NCBI GenBank assembly: GCA_938015255.1
Contig: CALLQC010000025.1
Coordinates: 1-40,305, forward strand
Source of the DNA: an uncultured Erythrobacter sp.
GTDB taxonomy: Bacteria; Pseudomonadota; Alphaproteobacteria; Sphingomonadales; Sphingomonadaceae
DNA length: 40,305 bases
Reading direction: 5' to 3'
Below the pieces are notes generated by a model. The model saw only the letters and a program-made list of their open reading frames with translations, had not been told where the DNA came from and did not search any database. Made by a program: the position numbers and the translations under genes. Positions 16,768 to 25,371 of this stretch are shown here, piece by piece. Position 1 is the stretch's first letter; every line of letters begins with the position of its first letter.

Positions 16768-17522
16768 CACAATCTCCCTTCCAGTTTTTCAAGCGCCGCG
16801 GATAACAGCTTTTCGCGTTCGGCTTCCTCGCCAAGTTCAACGAAGGCGTCGCCGATAAAGGCCTGCACAAGCAAACGCTGCGCATCGGCTGGCGAAAGTC
16901 CGCGTGCCGCCATGTAGAAACGCGCTGCCTCATCAAGCTGGCCGACAGTTGCCCCGTGGGCGCATTTCACATCATCCGCAAAGATTTCAAGCTGCGGGAC
17001 GGCGTTGGCGCTTGCCCCGGCGTCCAGCAGCAAACCTTTGAAATCCTGAGCCGCGTCAGTCTTTTGCGCGTGACGCGCAACCTTGATCTCGCCAAGGAAA
17101 TTACCAGTGGCAGTATCCCAGTGCACGCTTCGCACGGTCTGATTGCTGGTCGCCTCAGGCTCCGCATGGATGGTCGTGGTCACAAATTCCCGCACCGTAT
17201 CGCCGCCGCCAATAGTGACCCCGCCAAACTCGAAATGCGCAGCCCTGCCAAGCGTCACTTCGACCTCAAGCCGCGTGAAGTCCGCACCTGCATTGGCTGC
17301 AAAAATCTCGGCACGCGCTCCATCACCCAAGTTGATCCGGATACGATGCAATTCTGGGTCGCACCCTCCAATCATCAATGATTCATGATGCGTCGTGCCA
17401 GCGGGCACGGAAATTTCTCGCCACTGATCAAGCGCAGATGCGCCCAAACGTGCCGCCGCGTCCACATCAGAATAGCGCCATGCTTCGTCCCGGCGGGATG
17501 GGAGAGTTTTTGCCTCAGGCAT
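16767..17522 (-). CDS. sufD: Fe-S cluster assembly protein SufD (short form)
   Basis: The protein has 251 residues. The SufB/SufD beta-helix core is recognisable: TLPSRRDEAWRYSD at the start, SVHWDTATGNFLGEIKV in the middle, and the FADDVKCAHGATVGQLDEAARFYMAARG block with its conserved Cys/His. SufD in E. coli is about 420 residues. This one lacks most of the N-terminal helical region, as I believe is usual in sphingomonads. It forms the SufBC2D scaffold with the genes next to it. The start overlaps the sufC stop by eight bases. Confidence 0.92.
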   Translation of the reverse strand: MPEAKTLPSRRDEAWRYSDVDAAARLGASALDQWREISVPAGTTHHESLMIGGCDPELHRIRINLGDGARAEIFAANAGADFTRLEVEVTLGRAAHFEFGGVTIGGGDTVREFVTTTIHAEPEATSNQTVRSVHWDTATGNFLGEIKVARHAQKTDAAQDFKGLLLDAGASANAVPQLEIFADDVKCAHGATVGQLDEAARFYMAARGLSPADAQRLLVQAFIGDAFVELGEEAEREKLLSAALEKLEGRL

Positions 17523-18264
17523 CGGCCATCACTGTGTCGTAGCCCTCTTCCTCAAGCTTCAAGGCAAGGTCTGCTCCGCCTGTCCGGATAATCCGGCCAT
17601 CCGCAAGCACGCTGACCTTATCGGGCTTCACGACATCCAGCAGCCGCTGATAATGTGTGATCAACAGTACGCCGTTATCGGGGCTGCGCATGATCGAGTT
17701 GATCCCCTCACCGACGATCCTGAGTGCGTCGATATCAAGTCCGCTGTCCGTTTCATCAAGCACCGCAAAGGCCGGATCAAGGATACCCATCTGCACCATC
17801 TCGGCGCGCTTCTTCTCGCCGCCCGAAAAGCCGACATTCACCTGACGCTTGAGCATTTCCATGTCCATTTTCAGCAGGCCCGCCTTTTCCTTGGCGAGCT
17901 TGAGGAACTCGCCGCCCGAAAGCGGTTCTTCCCCGCGATATTTGCGCTGCGAATTGAGCGCTTCGCGCAGGAACTGGACGTTGGATACGCCCGGGATTTC
18001 GACCGGATACTGAAAGCCAAGGAAAAGGCCGGTGGCAGCGCGCTCATGCGGCTCAAGGTCGAACAGATCCGATCCGCGGAATTCAACCGAGCCCTGGGTC
18101 ACGTCATAGCCGGGCTTCCCGCCGAGCACGTGTGCGAGCGTCGATTTGCCCGCTCCGTTCGGGCCCATGATGGCGTGGACTTCGCCGGCGGGAACTTTGA
18201 GCGAGAGACCCTTGAGGATCGCCTTGCCGTCAACTTCGGCATGAAGGTTTTCGATTTTGAGCAT
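17515..18264 (-). CDS. sufC: Fe-S cluster assembly ATPase SufC
   Basis: The protein has 249 residues with all ABC-ATPase elements: Walker A GPNGAGKST near 34-42, signature FSGGEKKR and Walker B/D-loop VLDETDSGLD. The E-T-D arrangement after Walker B and the overall length are those of SufC rather than a transporter ATPase. SufC drives conformational change in SufB-SufD during cluster assembly. Its ATG overlaps the stop of the upstream exported-protein gene by one base (TAATG). Confidence 0.97.
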   Translation of the reverse strand: MLKIENLHAEVDGKAILKGLSLKVPAGEVHAIMGPNGAGKSTLAHVLGGKPGYDVTQGSVEFRGSDLFDLEPHERAATGLFLGFQYPVEIPGVSNVQFLREALNSQRKYRGEEPLSGGEFLKLAKEKAGLLKMDMEMLKRQVNVGFSGGEKKRAEMVQMGILDPAFAVLDETDSGLDIDALRIVGEGINSIMRSPDNGVLLITHYQRLLDVVKPDKVSVLADGRIIRTGGADLALKLEEEGYDTVMADA

Positions 18265-18788
18265 TATTCGGCAACACCTTGTGAAGTTTGGCCGGCGACT
18301 TCTGCTGCGGATTTCACCACCGAGGCATCGCGAAGGTCCATTACGAGACCTTTGGCCCGCTCTTTCTTGTATTCTTCGCGGCGCTTTTCGCCCTCGACCA
18401 GCACTATGCTGAATTGCTTGTCGAGATCGGCGCCGCGCGCGATGTGAATCCGGCCAATATGATCGAACACCTGTTCAATATCCCTGGGACCGAACTCGCC
18501 GCTGTCATCACGGCCAGCAAGGATGCTGTTGGACGATTTCTGAGCTTCCAGCGAGGCCACAGAGCAGCGCTCGATATCCTGCCTATGCTGCTTCTCGAAA
18601 TCGGCAACACCCGTAACCTTGCGGTTGGCACTGTTGAGGCAGCGCCGGTAATCGTTCACGAACGGGCTGACGATCCGTGGATATTCAACCGTCCAGGTTT
18701 CGGGCGTGTCGTTCTTGATCGCGACCGCGCCTTCCCCTGCGCTTTGCAGAGCGAGGATCGGGGCGATGGCAAGGGTAAGCAGTGTCAT
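18264..18788 (-). CDS. Exported protein of unknown function within the suf operon (gene upstream of sufC)
   Basis: The protein has 174 residues. The N-terminus (TLLTLAIAPILALQSAGEGA) is a signal peptide or membrane anchor. The mature protein has two cysteines (RRCLNSANRK and IERCSVASLEA) spaced about 25 residues apart, and a charged helical C-terminal half (EGEKRREEYKKERAK). No known family is recognised. It starts four bases after the DUF559 gene stop and overlaps sufC by one base. The operon therefore carries two independent exported passengers, each with a cysteine pair. Confidence 0.75.
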   Translation of the reverse strand: MTLLTLAIAPILALQSAGEGAVAIKNDTPETWTVEYPRIVSPFVNDYRRCLNSANRKVTGVADFEKQHRQDIERCSVASLEAQKSSNSILAGRDDSGEFGPRDIEQVFDHIGRIHIARGADLDKQFSIVLVEGEKRREEYKKERAKGLVMDLRDASVVKSAAEVAGQTSQGVAE

Positions 18789-18792
18789 TCAG

Positions 18793-19293
18793 TCAGTCCT
18801 CTGAATATTGCCTGTTGGGTGTTGAGTTGCGGCGGTGCTCCGCCCGGCGTTCTTGTTTATCGGCGATCCGTTGGCGCATCCCGGCGGTGATCCGCGCGAG
18901 CACACCGTCCATATTTTCAAGCACCTCGGATGCCTTGATACGCATCACCTTGATGCCCACCGATTCAAGACTCTTGTCGCGGCGCGTGGCGAGCGCTTCG
19001 TTATCGTCCTCCTCGAAAATATCGATTGCCATGCCGAGCGTATGGCAATTGAAATCGAGGATCGCGCTGCCCACAACCGCGTGCCGTTTGAAGGTGTGGC
19101 GACCAAGGTTGGCTGTGGCGAAACGCTTCGCAAGCGCTTTGTGGGCCTCGGACGAGAACCGACGCCGCTCGCGCGCCTGCGCGTGCAGTTCATCGAGCCG
19201 CTTGTCCGAAATTTTCCAGCCCCGGCCTTTTTTGTCGAGTTCGGGCGCTTCGTCGGAGGGTGGCCGCAGGTTGAGGGTTTTGCGTTCGGTCAC
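18793..19293 (-). CDS. DUF559-like endonuclease-fold protein in the suf operon
   Basis: The protein has 166 residues from a GTG that overlaps the sufB stop (GTGA). A charged leader of about 45 residues precedes a DUF559-like core. A helix ([11 protein letters not shown]) leads into [29 protein letters not shown], then a D-R-x-K motif ([22 protein letters not shown]). This is the Vsr/restriction-endonuclease-like topology: Asp in LDF and the acidic residues of IDIFEED are candidate metal ligands. The usual D...ExD/H pattern is only partly kept, so activity is uncertain. Its role beside SufB is unknown. I believe this arrangement recurs in sphingomonads, but cannot verify it here. Confidence 0.75.
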   Translation of the reverse strand: MTERKTLNLRPPSDEAPELDKKGRGWKISDKRLDELHAQARERRRFSSEAHKALAKRFATANLGRHTFKRHAVVGSAILDFNCHTLGMAIDIFEEDDNEALATRRDKSLESVGIKVMRIKASEVLENMDGVLARITAGMRQRIADKQERRAEHRRNSTPNRQYSED

Positions 19294-20795
19294 CCCACAC
19301 TCCCCTCTAGCGAGATCGCTAGCAGCTTCTGCGCTTCGACAGCAAATTCCATCGGCAGCTCTTTCAGCACGTCCTTGGCAAAGCCGTTGACGATCAGGGC
19401 AACCGCCTCCTCTTCGTCCAGCCCGCGCTGCTGTGCGTAAAACATCTGCTCATCACTGATCTTGCTCGTGGTTGCTTCGTGCTCGATCTGCGCGCCGGGG
19501 TTCTTCACCTCGATATAGGGCACGGTGTGCGCGCCGCATTCATCGCCCAGCAGCAGGCTGTCGCACTGGGTGAAGTTGCGCACGCCGCTCGCCGTGGGGC
19601 CCACGCGCACAAGGCCGCGATAGGTGTTGTTCGACTTGCCAGCGGAAATGCCCTTGGAGATGATTGTCGAGCGGCTGCCCTTCCCATTGTGGATCATTTT
19701 TGTGCCGGTGTCGGCCTGCTGGTAATTGTTCGTCACCGCGACCGAGTAAAACTCACCCACGCTGTTTTCACCGTTGAGCACGCAAGACGGGTACTTCCAC
19801 GTCACCGCGCTGCCGGTTTCCACCTGCGTCCAGCTGATCTTGGAGCGATCGCCCTGGCACAGCCCGCGCTTGGTCACGAAATTGTAGATCCCGCCCACGC
19901 CTTCGGAGTTGCCGGGATACCAGTTTTGAACGGTCGAATATTTGATCTCCGCGTCTTCCATCGCGACCAGTTCGACCACAGCCGCGTGGAGCTGGTTTTC
20001 ATCGCGCATCGGCGCGGTGCAGCCTTCGAGATAGGAAACGTATGAGCCCTTTTCAGCGACGATCAGCGTGCGTTCAAACTGGCCGGTGTTCTCCGCGTTG
20101 ATGCGGAAATAGGTGGAAAGCTCCATCGGGCAGCGCACCCCCTTGGGCACGTACACAAACGTACCGTCCGAAAAGACCGCGCAATTGAGCGCGGCAAAGT
20201 AATTGTCGCGCACCGGCACAACACGGCCGAGCCACTTTTTGACGAGTTCGGGATATTCCTTGATCGCCTCGGAGATCGACAGGAAAATGACGCCCGCTTT
20301 CTTGAGCTCTTCGCGGAAGGTGGTGGCGACCGAAACGCTGTCGAACACGGCATCAACCGCGACTTTCTTTGCGCCTTTGACACCCGCCAAAACCTCTTGC
20401 TCGCCAAGTGGAATGCCAAGCTTGTCGTAAACCGCCTTGATCTCAGGATCGAGGTCATCGAGCGAGTCCAGCTCCACCTTCTTGGTGGGCGCAGCGTAGT
20501 AATATGCGTCCTGATAATCGATCTTGGGATAGCCGACCTTGGCCCAATCAGGCTCCTCCATCTGCTCCCAAAGGCGAAAAGCCTTCAGCCGCCAGTCGAG
20601 CATCCATTCCGGTTCGCCCTTTTTGCCCGAAATGAAGCGCACTGTGTCTTCGTTGAGGCCCTTTTCGGCGAATTCGGTGTCGATATCAGCCGACCAGCCA
20701 TGCTCGTACTCCGCAGCGTTGGCTGCAGCGGCTTTTGCGTCCGCATCCGTTTCCTGAGACAGGTCAGCGGTTTCAAGATCGATGTTTTCGCTCAT
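19290..20795 (-). CDS. sufB: Fe-S cluster assembly scaffold SufB
   Basis: The protein has 501 residues, close to the 495 of E. coli SufB. Family blocks include the [14 protein letters not shown] region near 60, [53 protein letters not shown], and the late [23 protein letters not shown] with its conserved cysteines. SufB receives sulfur from SufS and, with SufC and SufD, builds the nascent cluster. Its start overlaps the regulator stop by four bases (ATGA), and its stop overlaps the DUF559 gene. Confidence 0.97.
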   Translation of the reverse strand: MSENIDLETADLSQETDADAKAAAANAAEYEHGWSADIDTEFAEKGLNEDTVRFISGKKGEPEWMLDWRLKAFRLWEQMEEPDWAKVGYPKIDYQDAYYYAAPTKKVELDSLDDLDPEIKAVYDKLGIPLGEQEVLAGVKGAKKVAVDAVFDSVSVATTFREELKKAGVIFLSISEAIKEYPELVKKWLGRVVPVRDNYFAALNCAVFSDGTFVYVPKGVRCPMELSTYFRINAENTGQFERTLIVAEKGSYVSYLEGCTAPMRDENQLHAAVVELVAMEDAEIKYSTVQNWYPGNSEGVGGIYNFVTKRGLCQGDRSKISWTQVETGSAVTWKYPSCVLNGENSVGEFYSVAVTNNYQQADTGTKMIHNGKGSRSTIISKGISAGKSNNTYRGLVRVGPTASGVRNFTQCDSLLLGDECGAHTVPYIEVKNPGAQIEHEATTSKISDEQMFYAQQRGLDEEEAVALIVNGFAKDVLKELPMEFAVEAQKLLAISLEGSVG

Positions 20796-21220
20796 GCGAT
20801 TTCTTTTTCATTGATGATTGAAGGATCGCGCAGCTGCGTAAGGGCAATACCCGCCAGCGCATTGCGCATCGCCGTGTTGATGAGCGGCCAGTGCGGCTTC
20901 ATTGTACAGCCAGCTTCGTGCTCACAGTAACCCGGCGTCTCGACACAGGCGGTCAAGGCGATCGGGCCTTCCACCGCTTCTACTATATCAGCGACGGTAA
21001 TTGCCGCAGCTGGGCGGGCAAGCTGCAAGCCGCCATTCGCCCCGCGAACCGAGCGCAGCAAACCCGCGCTCGTCAACTTGCTGACCAGCTTTTGAACTGT
21101 GGGTTTCGGCAATCCGGTTTCACCAGCCAGTTCGGCAGCGCTCGTCCGGCTACCGCCGCAATGGTTTGCGGCCGCGCTCATCGTGATGACGGCGTAGTCT
21201 GCAAGGTTTGAGAGGCGCAT
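20792..21220 (-). CDS. Rrf2-family IscR-like transcriptional regulator of the suf operon
   Basis: The protein has 142 residues. A winged helix (about 25-65, [19 protein letters not shown]) is followed by a dimerisation helix. Cysteines at 92, 99 and 105 with His110 almost exactly match the [2Fe-2S] ligands of IscR. It should sense Fe-S status and repress or activate the operon it heads. The ATG at 21218-21220 is chosen because [11 protein letters not shown] is the canonical N-terminus. The frame extends three codons further to a TTG. It is the first gene of the ten-gene unit. Confidence 0.92.
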   Translation of the reverse strand: MRLSNLADYAVITMSAAANHCGGSRTSAAELAGETGLPKPTVQKLVSKLTSAGLLRSVRGANGGLQLARPAAAITVADIVEAVEGPIALTACVETPGYCEHEAGCTMKPHWPLINTAMRNALAGIALTQLRDPSIINEKEIA

Positions 21221-21286
21221 GACGAGCAAATCGGACGAATTCGCTCCAATTTCAAGCGGAATCAGCTTTTTGCGAGTCGTTAGCGA
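21221..21286 (-). promoter_or_regulatory. Probable promoter region of the suf operon
   Basis: These 66 bases separate the regulator start from the AraC-type gene and must contain the operon promoter, unless transcription reads through from upstream. On the minus strand TTGAAA is followed after 17 bases by GATTTG, a weak match. I see no clean IscR type-1 palindrome. The assignment is mostly positional. Confidence 0.35.
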
Positions 21287-22177
21287 TTAACCGATGGTTC
21301 GGAAGCCCTTGAGCCGATCAAGGTTTTTCAGGCGGATCATCGTCTGGAACACCGGCTCACCCTCGCCCCCGAGCCGGGTGGGAGTGTAGCCACAATACCT
21401 CCTGATCTCGCGGATCATATGCGGCTGATCGTAAAACGCTGAACCGATCTCGGATTCAGCCTCATCGCTCAGCTCCGGCTGAGCCAGAAGACTGGCCGCG
21501 CGAACCGCACGGTATTTGCGCGCCAGCGCCATTGGAGAAAGCCCAAAATAACGCGTCACAAGCCGCTCCGCCTGGCGGCGTGAATAATCGACCATTGGAA
21601 ACAGGCGCTCAACATCGGGGCTGAGAGACGATCCGATCCATTCATAGGTCCTGCCGATCAGGTCGGCGTGCGACTGGGGGACTTCAGCCAGACGCGGCGC
21701 AATCCACTGTGCGAGTGCATCGCAGGCGTCTTTTCCGGACAATCGCCCCGAACGGTACAAATCGTTGGTCTGCCGGGCAAAGCGGTCCACCTCTTCGTGC
21801 AACAACTCGCTCGCAGGGATGAATTTGTTGAAGCTTTCCTTGGCCGAGCTTTGTGTCAGCGCTGCCCAGCCAAGCGCGGAAAGCGAAGCGCCAATAGCAT
21901 GCCACGGTCCGTTCATTTTGAACGGAGCCGCAGTATCGAAACCGGCAAGCAGATAGGTCTCGCCGTCAATAACACACGGCTCATCACCCATATACAATTC
22001 GCCCGTCCCAAAGGGAAAAAGTGCAATTTGACCAAGCGCCCCCGGGTGCCGGTCATGGATCTCTGGCCGATCCCAGACAAAGTGGAACAGCGCGAGGACA
22101 TGATCGGCAAGTTCTGCCGGCGGATCATAGTATGTCAGCTCGAACGAATTAGGCCCGGTATCAAGCGAATTCTTCAT
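21287..22177 (-). CDS. AraC-family transcriptional regulator (paralogue 1)
   Basis: The protein has 296 residues. The N-terminal sensor half contains PPAELADHVLALFHF and GQIALFPFGTGELYM; the C-terminal half carries a double helix-turn-helix (about 195-285). That part includes DYSRRQAERLVTRYFGLSPMALARKYR and a final GYTPTRL region, the AraC signature. It is closely similar throughout to the regulator at 24365-25291, with the same order of blocks, so the two are recent paralogues. It is leftward, upstream of the suf regulator, 66 bases away. Ligand and targets are unknown; the neighbouring DUF885 lipoprotein gene is an obvious candidate target. Confidence 0.87.
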   Translation of the reverse strand: MKNSLDTGPNSFELTYYDPPAELADHVLALFHFVWDRPEIHDRHPGALGQIALFPFGTGELYMGDEPCVIDGETYLLAGFDTAAPFKMNGPWHAIGASLSALGWAALTQSSAKESFNKFIPASELLHEEVDRFARQTNDLYRSGRLSGKDACDALAQWIAPRLAEVPQSHADLIGRTYEWIGSSLSPDVERLFPMVDYSRRQAERLVTRYFGLSPMALARKYRAVRAASLLAQPELSDEAESEIGSAFYDQPHMIREIRRYCGYTPTRLGGEGEPVFQTMIRLKNLDRLKGFRTIG

Positions 22178-22273
22178 GAGCGTTTCAGGTCAAACCGAAT
22201 GGCAATCGCGAAACCATGTTGCAGATTACAGGCGATGTGCGCGCATGGAGGTGCGAACGGATAGTTTGGACAT

Positions 22274-22323
22274 AAAAAGGGACGGCATGCCAGCTGATTG
22301 CGACCCGCCAACCTGCCGTCCCT
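22274..22323 (-). terminator. Rho-independent terminator after the DUF885 gene
   Basis: A perfect 10-bp inverted repeat (AGGGACGGCA at 22278-22287 with TGCCGTCCCT at 22314-22323) has a 26-base loop. It is followed on the minus strand by TTTTT. It lies 130 bases past the DUF885 stop. The 277-base gap holding it has no plausible gene. Confidence 0.7.
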
Positions 22324-22335
22324 AATGCCGTCAAA

Positions 22336-22355
22336 GAGGGAACTTGGATTCCCTC
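22336..22355 (-). terminator. Second hairpin just before the DUF885 terminator
   Basis: A 7-bp perfect stem (GAGGGAA at 22336-22342 with TTCCCTC at 22349-22355) has a 6-base loop. It is followed on the minus strand by TTTG. It comes first in the direction of transcription, making a tandem terminator with the longer hairpin. Confidence 0.5.
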
Positions 22356-22454
22356 CAATACGGCGCAGCAGCGACGATAAGGATTGGTGATTGGGGTGCA
22401 TTGTATTTCAGCGACATGCAAAATTTGCACACCGAAAAAAGGCCGTGCGCAAAC

Positions 22455-24272
22455 TCAGTCTGCTTTTCTCTCCTGAATCCAGGATTTCACATTTTCCTCA
22501 AGAATATCAAGAGGCACAGGACCACTTAGCAAAACGGTATCGTGAAAGCCGCGCCAGTCAAAATCATCACCAAGTTCCTGCATCGCCAGTGCGCGCAATT
22601 CCATAATCTTGAGTTTGCCGATCATGTACGCGGTCGCCTGGCCCGGAGTCGTGATATACCTTTCAATAGCTTTCACCACATCGCCCTGCGGATTTGGCGT
22701 GTTTTGAGCGAGGTACGCAATCGCTTCTTCGCGGGTCCAGCGTTTCGAGTGGATGCCGGTGTCCACAACCAGCCTGCAGGCGCGCCATAACTCCATCCCA
22801 AGCCGGCCGAAATCAGAATAGGGATCCTGATAGAAACCCATGTCTTTGCCAAGCTCTTCGGTGTAGAGGCCCCAGCCTTCGGTGTAGGCCGTAAATCCTC
22901 CGAACCTGCGGAACGCCGGCAAATCACCAAGCTCGGTTTGGAGCGCCCGCTGGAGATGATGGCCCGGAAAGCCTTCGTGATAGGCAAGCGCTTCCAGTTC
23001 GTTTTTCGACATATCGCGCAAGCGATAGAGGTTGACGTAATATGTCCCGGGCCGAGAACCGTCAGCCGCCGGACTTTGATAGAACGCTTTGCCGGCGCTT
23101 TTTTCACGGAACGCCTCGACCGGCTTGATGATCATCGGAGCTTTCGGGAGGCGTCCGAAATACTCAGGCAGCTTGGCTTCCATCGCATCCAATTTGGCCT
23201 GCGCGTCTGCCAAATATGCATCGCGGGTTGAGTAAAAGAAGCGGTCATCGGTTCGGGTGAACTGGAAAAAGTCCTGCAACGACCCGTCGAAGCCAACCTG
23301 CTTCATGATCGCCCGCATCTCATCATGGATCCGATCGACCTCGCGCAAGCCGATATTGTGGATTTCGTCGGCTGTGAGGTCTGTCGTTGTGTAGCTCTGA
23401 AGCAGCGCGGCGTAGTATGCCTCGCCATTGGCAAGCCGCCAGATCCCATCATCGGTTGGTGCAATCGCCTGCTGGCGCTTCATTTCCGACAAAAGCCGTT
23501 TGTAGGCTGGCAAGGCATGATCGTTCCACGCGCGGGCCGCGTCGTCGTTCAGATCGAGGGCCGATCCCTCGCCAGCATTGAGGCCAGCGACCTTGGCAGC
23601 AAAATCTTCCAGCACAGCGTTGTCATCGCCCGCTGCGATCAGAGCCTCAAGATCGGCGACCACGTATGGATAAACCCAGTCAGGCGGCATAACCCCCTGA
23701 TCCGCGCGGTCACGGCTTTCCGAGATTAGAATGTCGAGCTGCGGGCCTATGCCTGCAATACGTTCGATATAGGCGATTGCATGCTGCGGCTCGGTGATCC
23801 GGTGGATGTTGATCAGGAATGCGGGGATGCCCGTATGCGCGCCGCGGCGGTGATCGAACAGAAAGCCATATTCGCGGAAAGGATACAGCAATGCGCTGCG
23901 TTCAGCCGTTTTCTCGAACAGGCGATAGGAAAGCGCGTCTTCTGGCTCCATCTGTTCGACATCGTATTGCGCCCGCATCTTGGCCGCGCTGCTTTGGAGC
24001 AAAGCGTATTCCCTTGCCGCCGCCTCGTCAGAGGGATCATTCCAATTGCCATAATCTTCATCGCGGATGCCGCGATAGGCCTTGGTCTCGGGCGACATCT
24101 CCAAGGTAGCCAAATCATAGGCCGTGAAGAACGCATCGAGGCTGATCGGTGTCTGCGTCGCGGTGCTGCCATGCGTGTCCGAGACGTTCGCAACCTGCAA
24201 CTGAGATACGTTGGTGCAGCCAGCGAGTGCAATTGCGGCAGACATTGCTGCGAAATTTGAAAGACGAAGCAT
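22455..24272 (-). CDS. DUF885 family lipoprotein, putative metallopeptidase-like
   Basis: The protein has 605 residues, the usual DUF885 length. A lipobox (ALAGC, cysteine about 19) implies acylation and an envelope location. The domain's marker motifs are present: HEGFPGHH at about 432-439, TEGWGLY at about 464-470 and RYITTPGQATAY near 540. The HExxxxH-like arrangement with a downstream Glu resembles zinc peptidases, and the family is often called dipeptidyl-carboxypeptidase-like. Enzymatic activity has seldom been shown and is not certain here. The gene sits between two paralogous AraC-type regulators, all leftward, with tandem terminator hairpins after it. Confidence 0.87.
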   Translation of the reverse strand: MLRLSNFAAMSAAIALAGCTNVSQLQVANVSDTHGSTATQTPISLDAFFTAYDLATLEMSPETKAYRGIRDEDYGNWNDPSDEAAAREYALLQSSAAKMRAQYDVEQMEPEDALSYRLFEKTAERSALLYPFREYGFLFDHRRGAHTGIPAFLINIHRITEPQHAIAYIERIAGIGPQLDILISESRDRADQGVMPPDWVYPYVVADLEALIAAGDDNAVLEDFAAKVAGLNAGEGSALDLNDDAARAWNDHALPAYKRLLSEMKRQQAIAPTDDGIWRLANGEAYYAALLQSYTTTDLTADEIHNIGLREVDRIHDEMRAIMKQVGFDGSLQDFFQFTRTDDRFFYSTRDAYLADAQAKLDAMEAKLPEYFGRLPKAPMIIKPVEAFREKSAGKAFYQSPAADGSRPGTYYVNLYRLRDMSKNELEALAYHEGFPGHHLQRALQTELGDLPAFRRFGGFTAYTEGWGLYTEELGKDMGFYQDPYSDFGRLGMELWRACRLVVDTGIHSKRWTREEAIAYLAQNTPNPQGDVVKAIERYITTPGQATAYMIGKLKIMELRALAMQELGDDFDWRGFHDTVLLSGPVPLDILEENVKSWIQERKAD

Positions 24273-24293
24273 CAGATACCCTCAGAAAAAGCT

Positions 24294-24312
24294 TTGGTGA
24301 TTGATCAACCAA
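24294..24312. promoter_or_regulatory. Imperfect inverted repeat upstream of the DUF885 gene
   Basis: TTGGTGATTGATCAACCAA has 5-bp mirror arms and contains the 8-bp palindrome TTGATCAA. It lies 22-40 bases before the DUF885 start, in the 92-base gap after the second AraC-type gene, and could be an operator. No function is shown. Confidence 0.25.
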
Positions 24313-24364
24313 GACATGCGCTGTTTGTGCCCCGGACGATCCATATGAGACCAGTGCAATGGCC

Positions 24365-25291
24365 CTAAATATCCAGCTCGCGGAAATTCTTGGGATCGAT
24401 CATTTCAGCGAGAAACGGATTATTATCATCGCTCAGACGCGCCGGAGTCCTGCCCACAAATCGGGTGATCTCGCGGATCATGTGCGACTGATCAAAAAAC
24501 GCATCGCCCAATTCGGCTTCGAACTCAGGCGTAAGCTGCGGAAACGAAAGCAGAGCAGCCGCTCTTAGCGCGCGATATTTTCGCGCCAGCGCCTGCGGAG
24601 GCAAACCAAAATATCGTTCGGTCAGGCGTTGCACTTGACGCTCCGAATACGCAGCTTTCTCAAGGAGATCGGCGATCTCGGGATTAAGCGAAGAACCCAG
24701 CCATGTGTTGACGACCCGCACGAGATCAGCGTGACGCGAATTGACCGGCTTCGCCACACGGCCGATAAAATTGCCGATTTCCAGGGCACATTCGCGCCCG
24801 CTCATGGTGCCGGTGCGATAACTGTCGAGCAGATGTTGACCCAGACTGTCGAACGAATCGCCAATGAGCGCATTGGCCGGTAACAGACGGTCTCGATTTT
24901 CGCCCGCGTGTAACCTTGTCAGGGCTGCCCACCCGAATGGTGAAAGCGCTGCGCCGACCACATGAAAAGGGCCCTTAACCACAATCGGGGTAGCGGTTGA
25001 TAGCGGCGTCATCATTGCGATCTCGGCGTTCGGATCCCGGTATCCGCCGCGAAAATGCATTTCCCCTTTGCCGTAAGGAAAGATCGCAAGGTGTCCGACA
25101 GATGCCGGCTGGATGTCGTTGATTATCGGCTCATCGCAACGAAAGTGATAGAGCGTTGTAACATAGTCGCTCACCGCGGCCGGTGGGGCTATGTAATCGA
25201 TTTCTATGAGTGAAGAGGATGTAAGCTCAAAGTCATCAAGCGTCGACGCAGCTTGCGACTCTCGGAATTCCGGATTGTGCAGTGAATCCAT
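24365..25291 (-). CDS. AraC-family transcriptional regulator (paralogue 2)
   Basis: The protein has 308 residues from the ATG at 25289-25291; the frame is open 60 codons further but through non-conserved, terminator-containing sequence. The N-terminal half reads IAPPAAVSDYVTTLYHF and GHLAIFPYGKGEMHF. The C-terminal double helix-turn-helix carries AYSERQVQRLTERYFGLPPQALARKYRALRAA and a last GRTPARL block. Each matches the corresponding block of the 21287-22177 regulator. It is leftward and 92 bases upstream of the DUF885 gene. A strong terminator 50 bases upstream separates it from any earlier transcript. Confidence 0.87.
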   Translation of the reverse strand: MDSLHNPEFRESQAASTLDDFELTSSSLIEIDYIAPPAAVSDYVTTLYHFRCDEPIINDIQPASVGHLAIFPYGKGEMHFRGGYRDPNAEIAMMTPLSTATPIVVKGPFHVVGAALSPFGWAALTRLHAGENRDRLLPANALIGDSFDSLGQHLLDSYRTGTMSGRECALEIGNFIGRVAKPVNSRHADLVRVVNTWLGSSLNPEIADLLEKAAYSERQVQRLTERYFGLPPQALARKYRALRAAALLSFPQLTPEFEAELGDAFFDQSHMIREITRFVGRTPARLSDDNNPFLAEMIDPKNFRELDI

Positions 25292-25340
25292 TCTTAAGGC
25301 CTCTGCAGGCGATCTAGAATGGTTTCGATTGAATTGACAC

Positions 25341-25371
25341 AAAAAAAGGGCGGCTCCCGAAGGAACCGCCC
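25341..25371 (-). terminator. Strong UUCG-loop intrinsic terminator
   Basis: On the minus strand a 10-bp stem (25371-25362 with 25357-25348, one G-U pair) closes a TTCG tetraloop and runs directly into seven Ts (25347-25341). No protein gene on that strand ends just before it, which is why a small RNA or leader is suspected. Confidence 0.85.
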
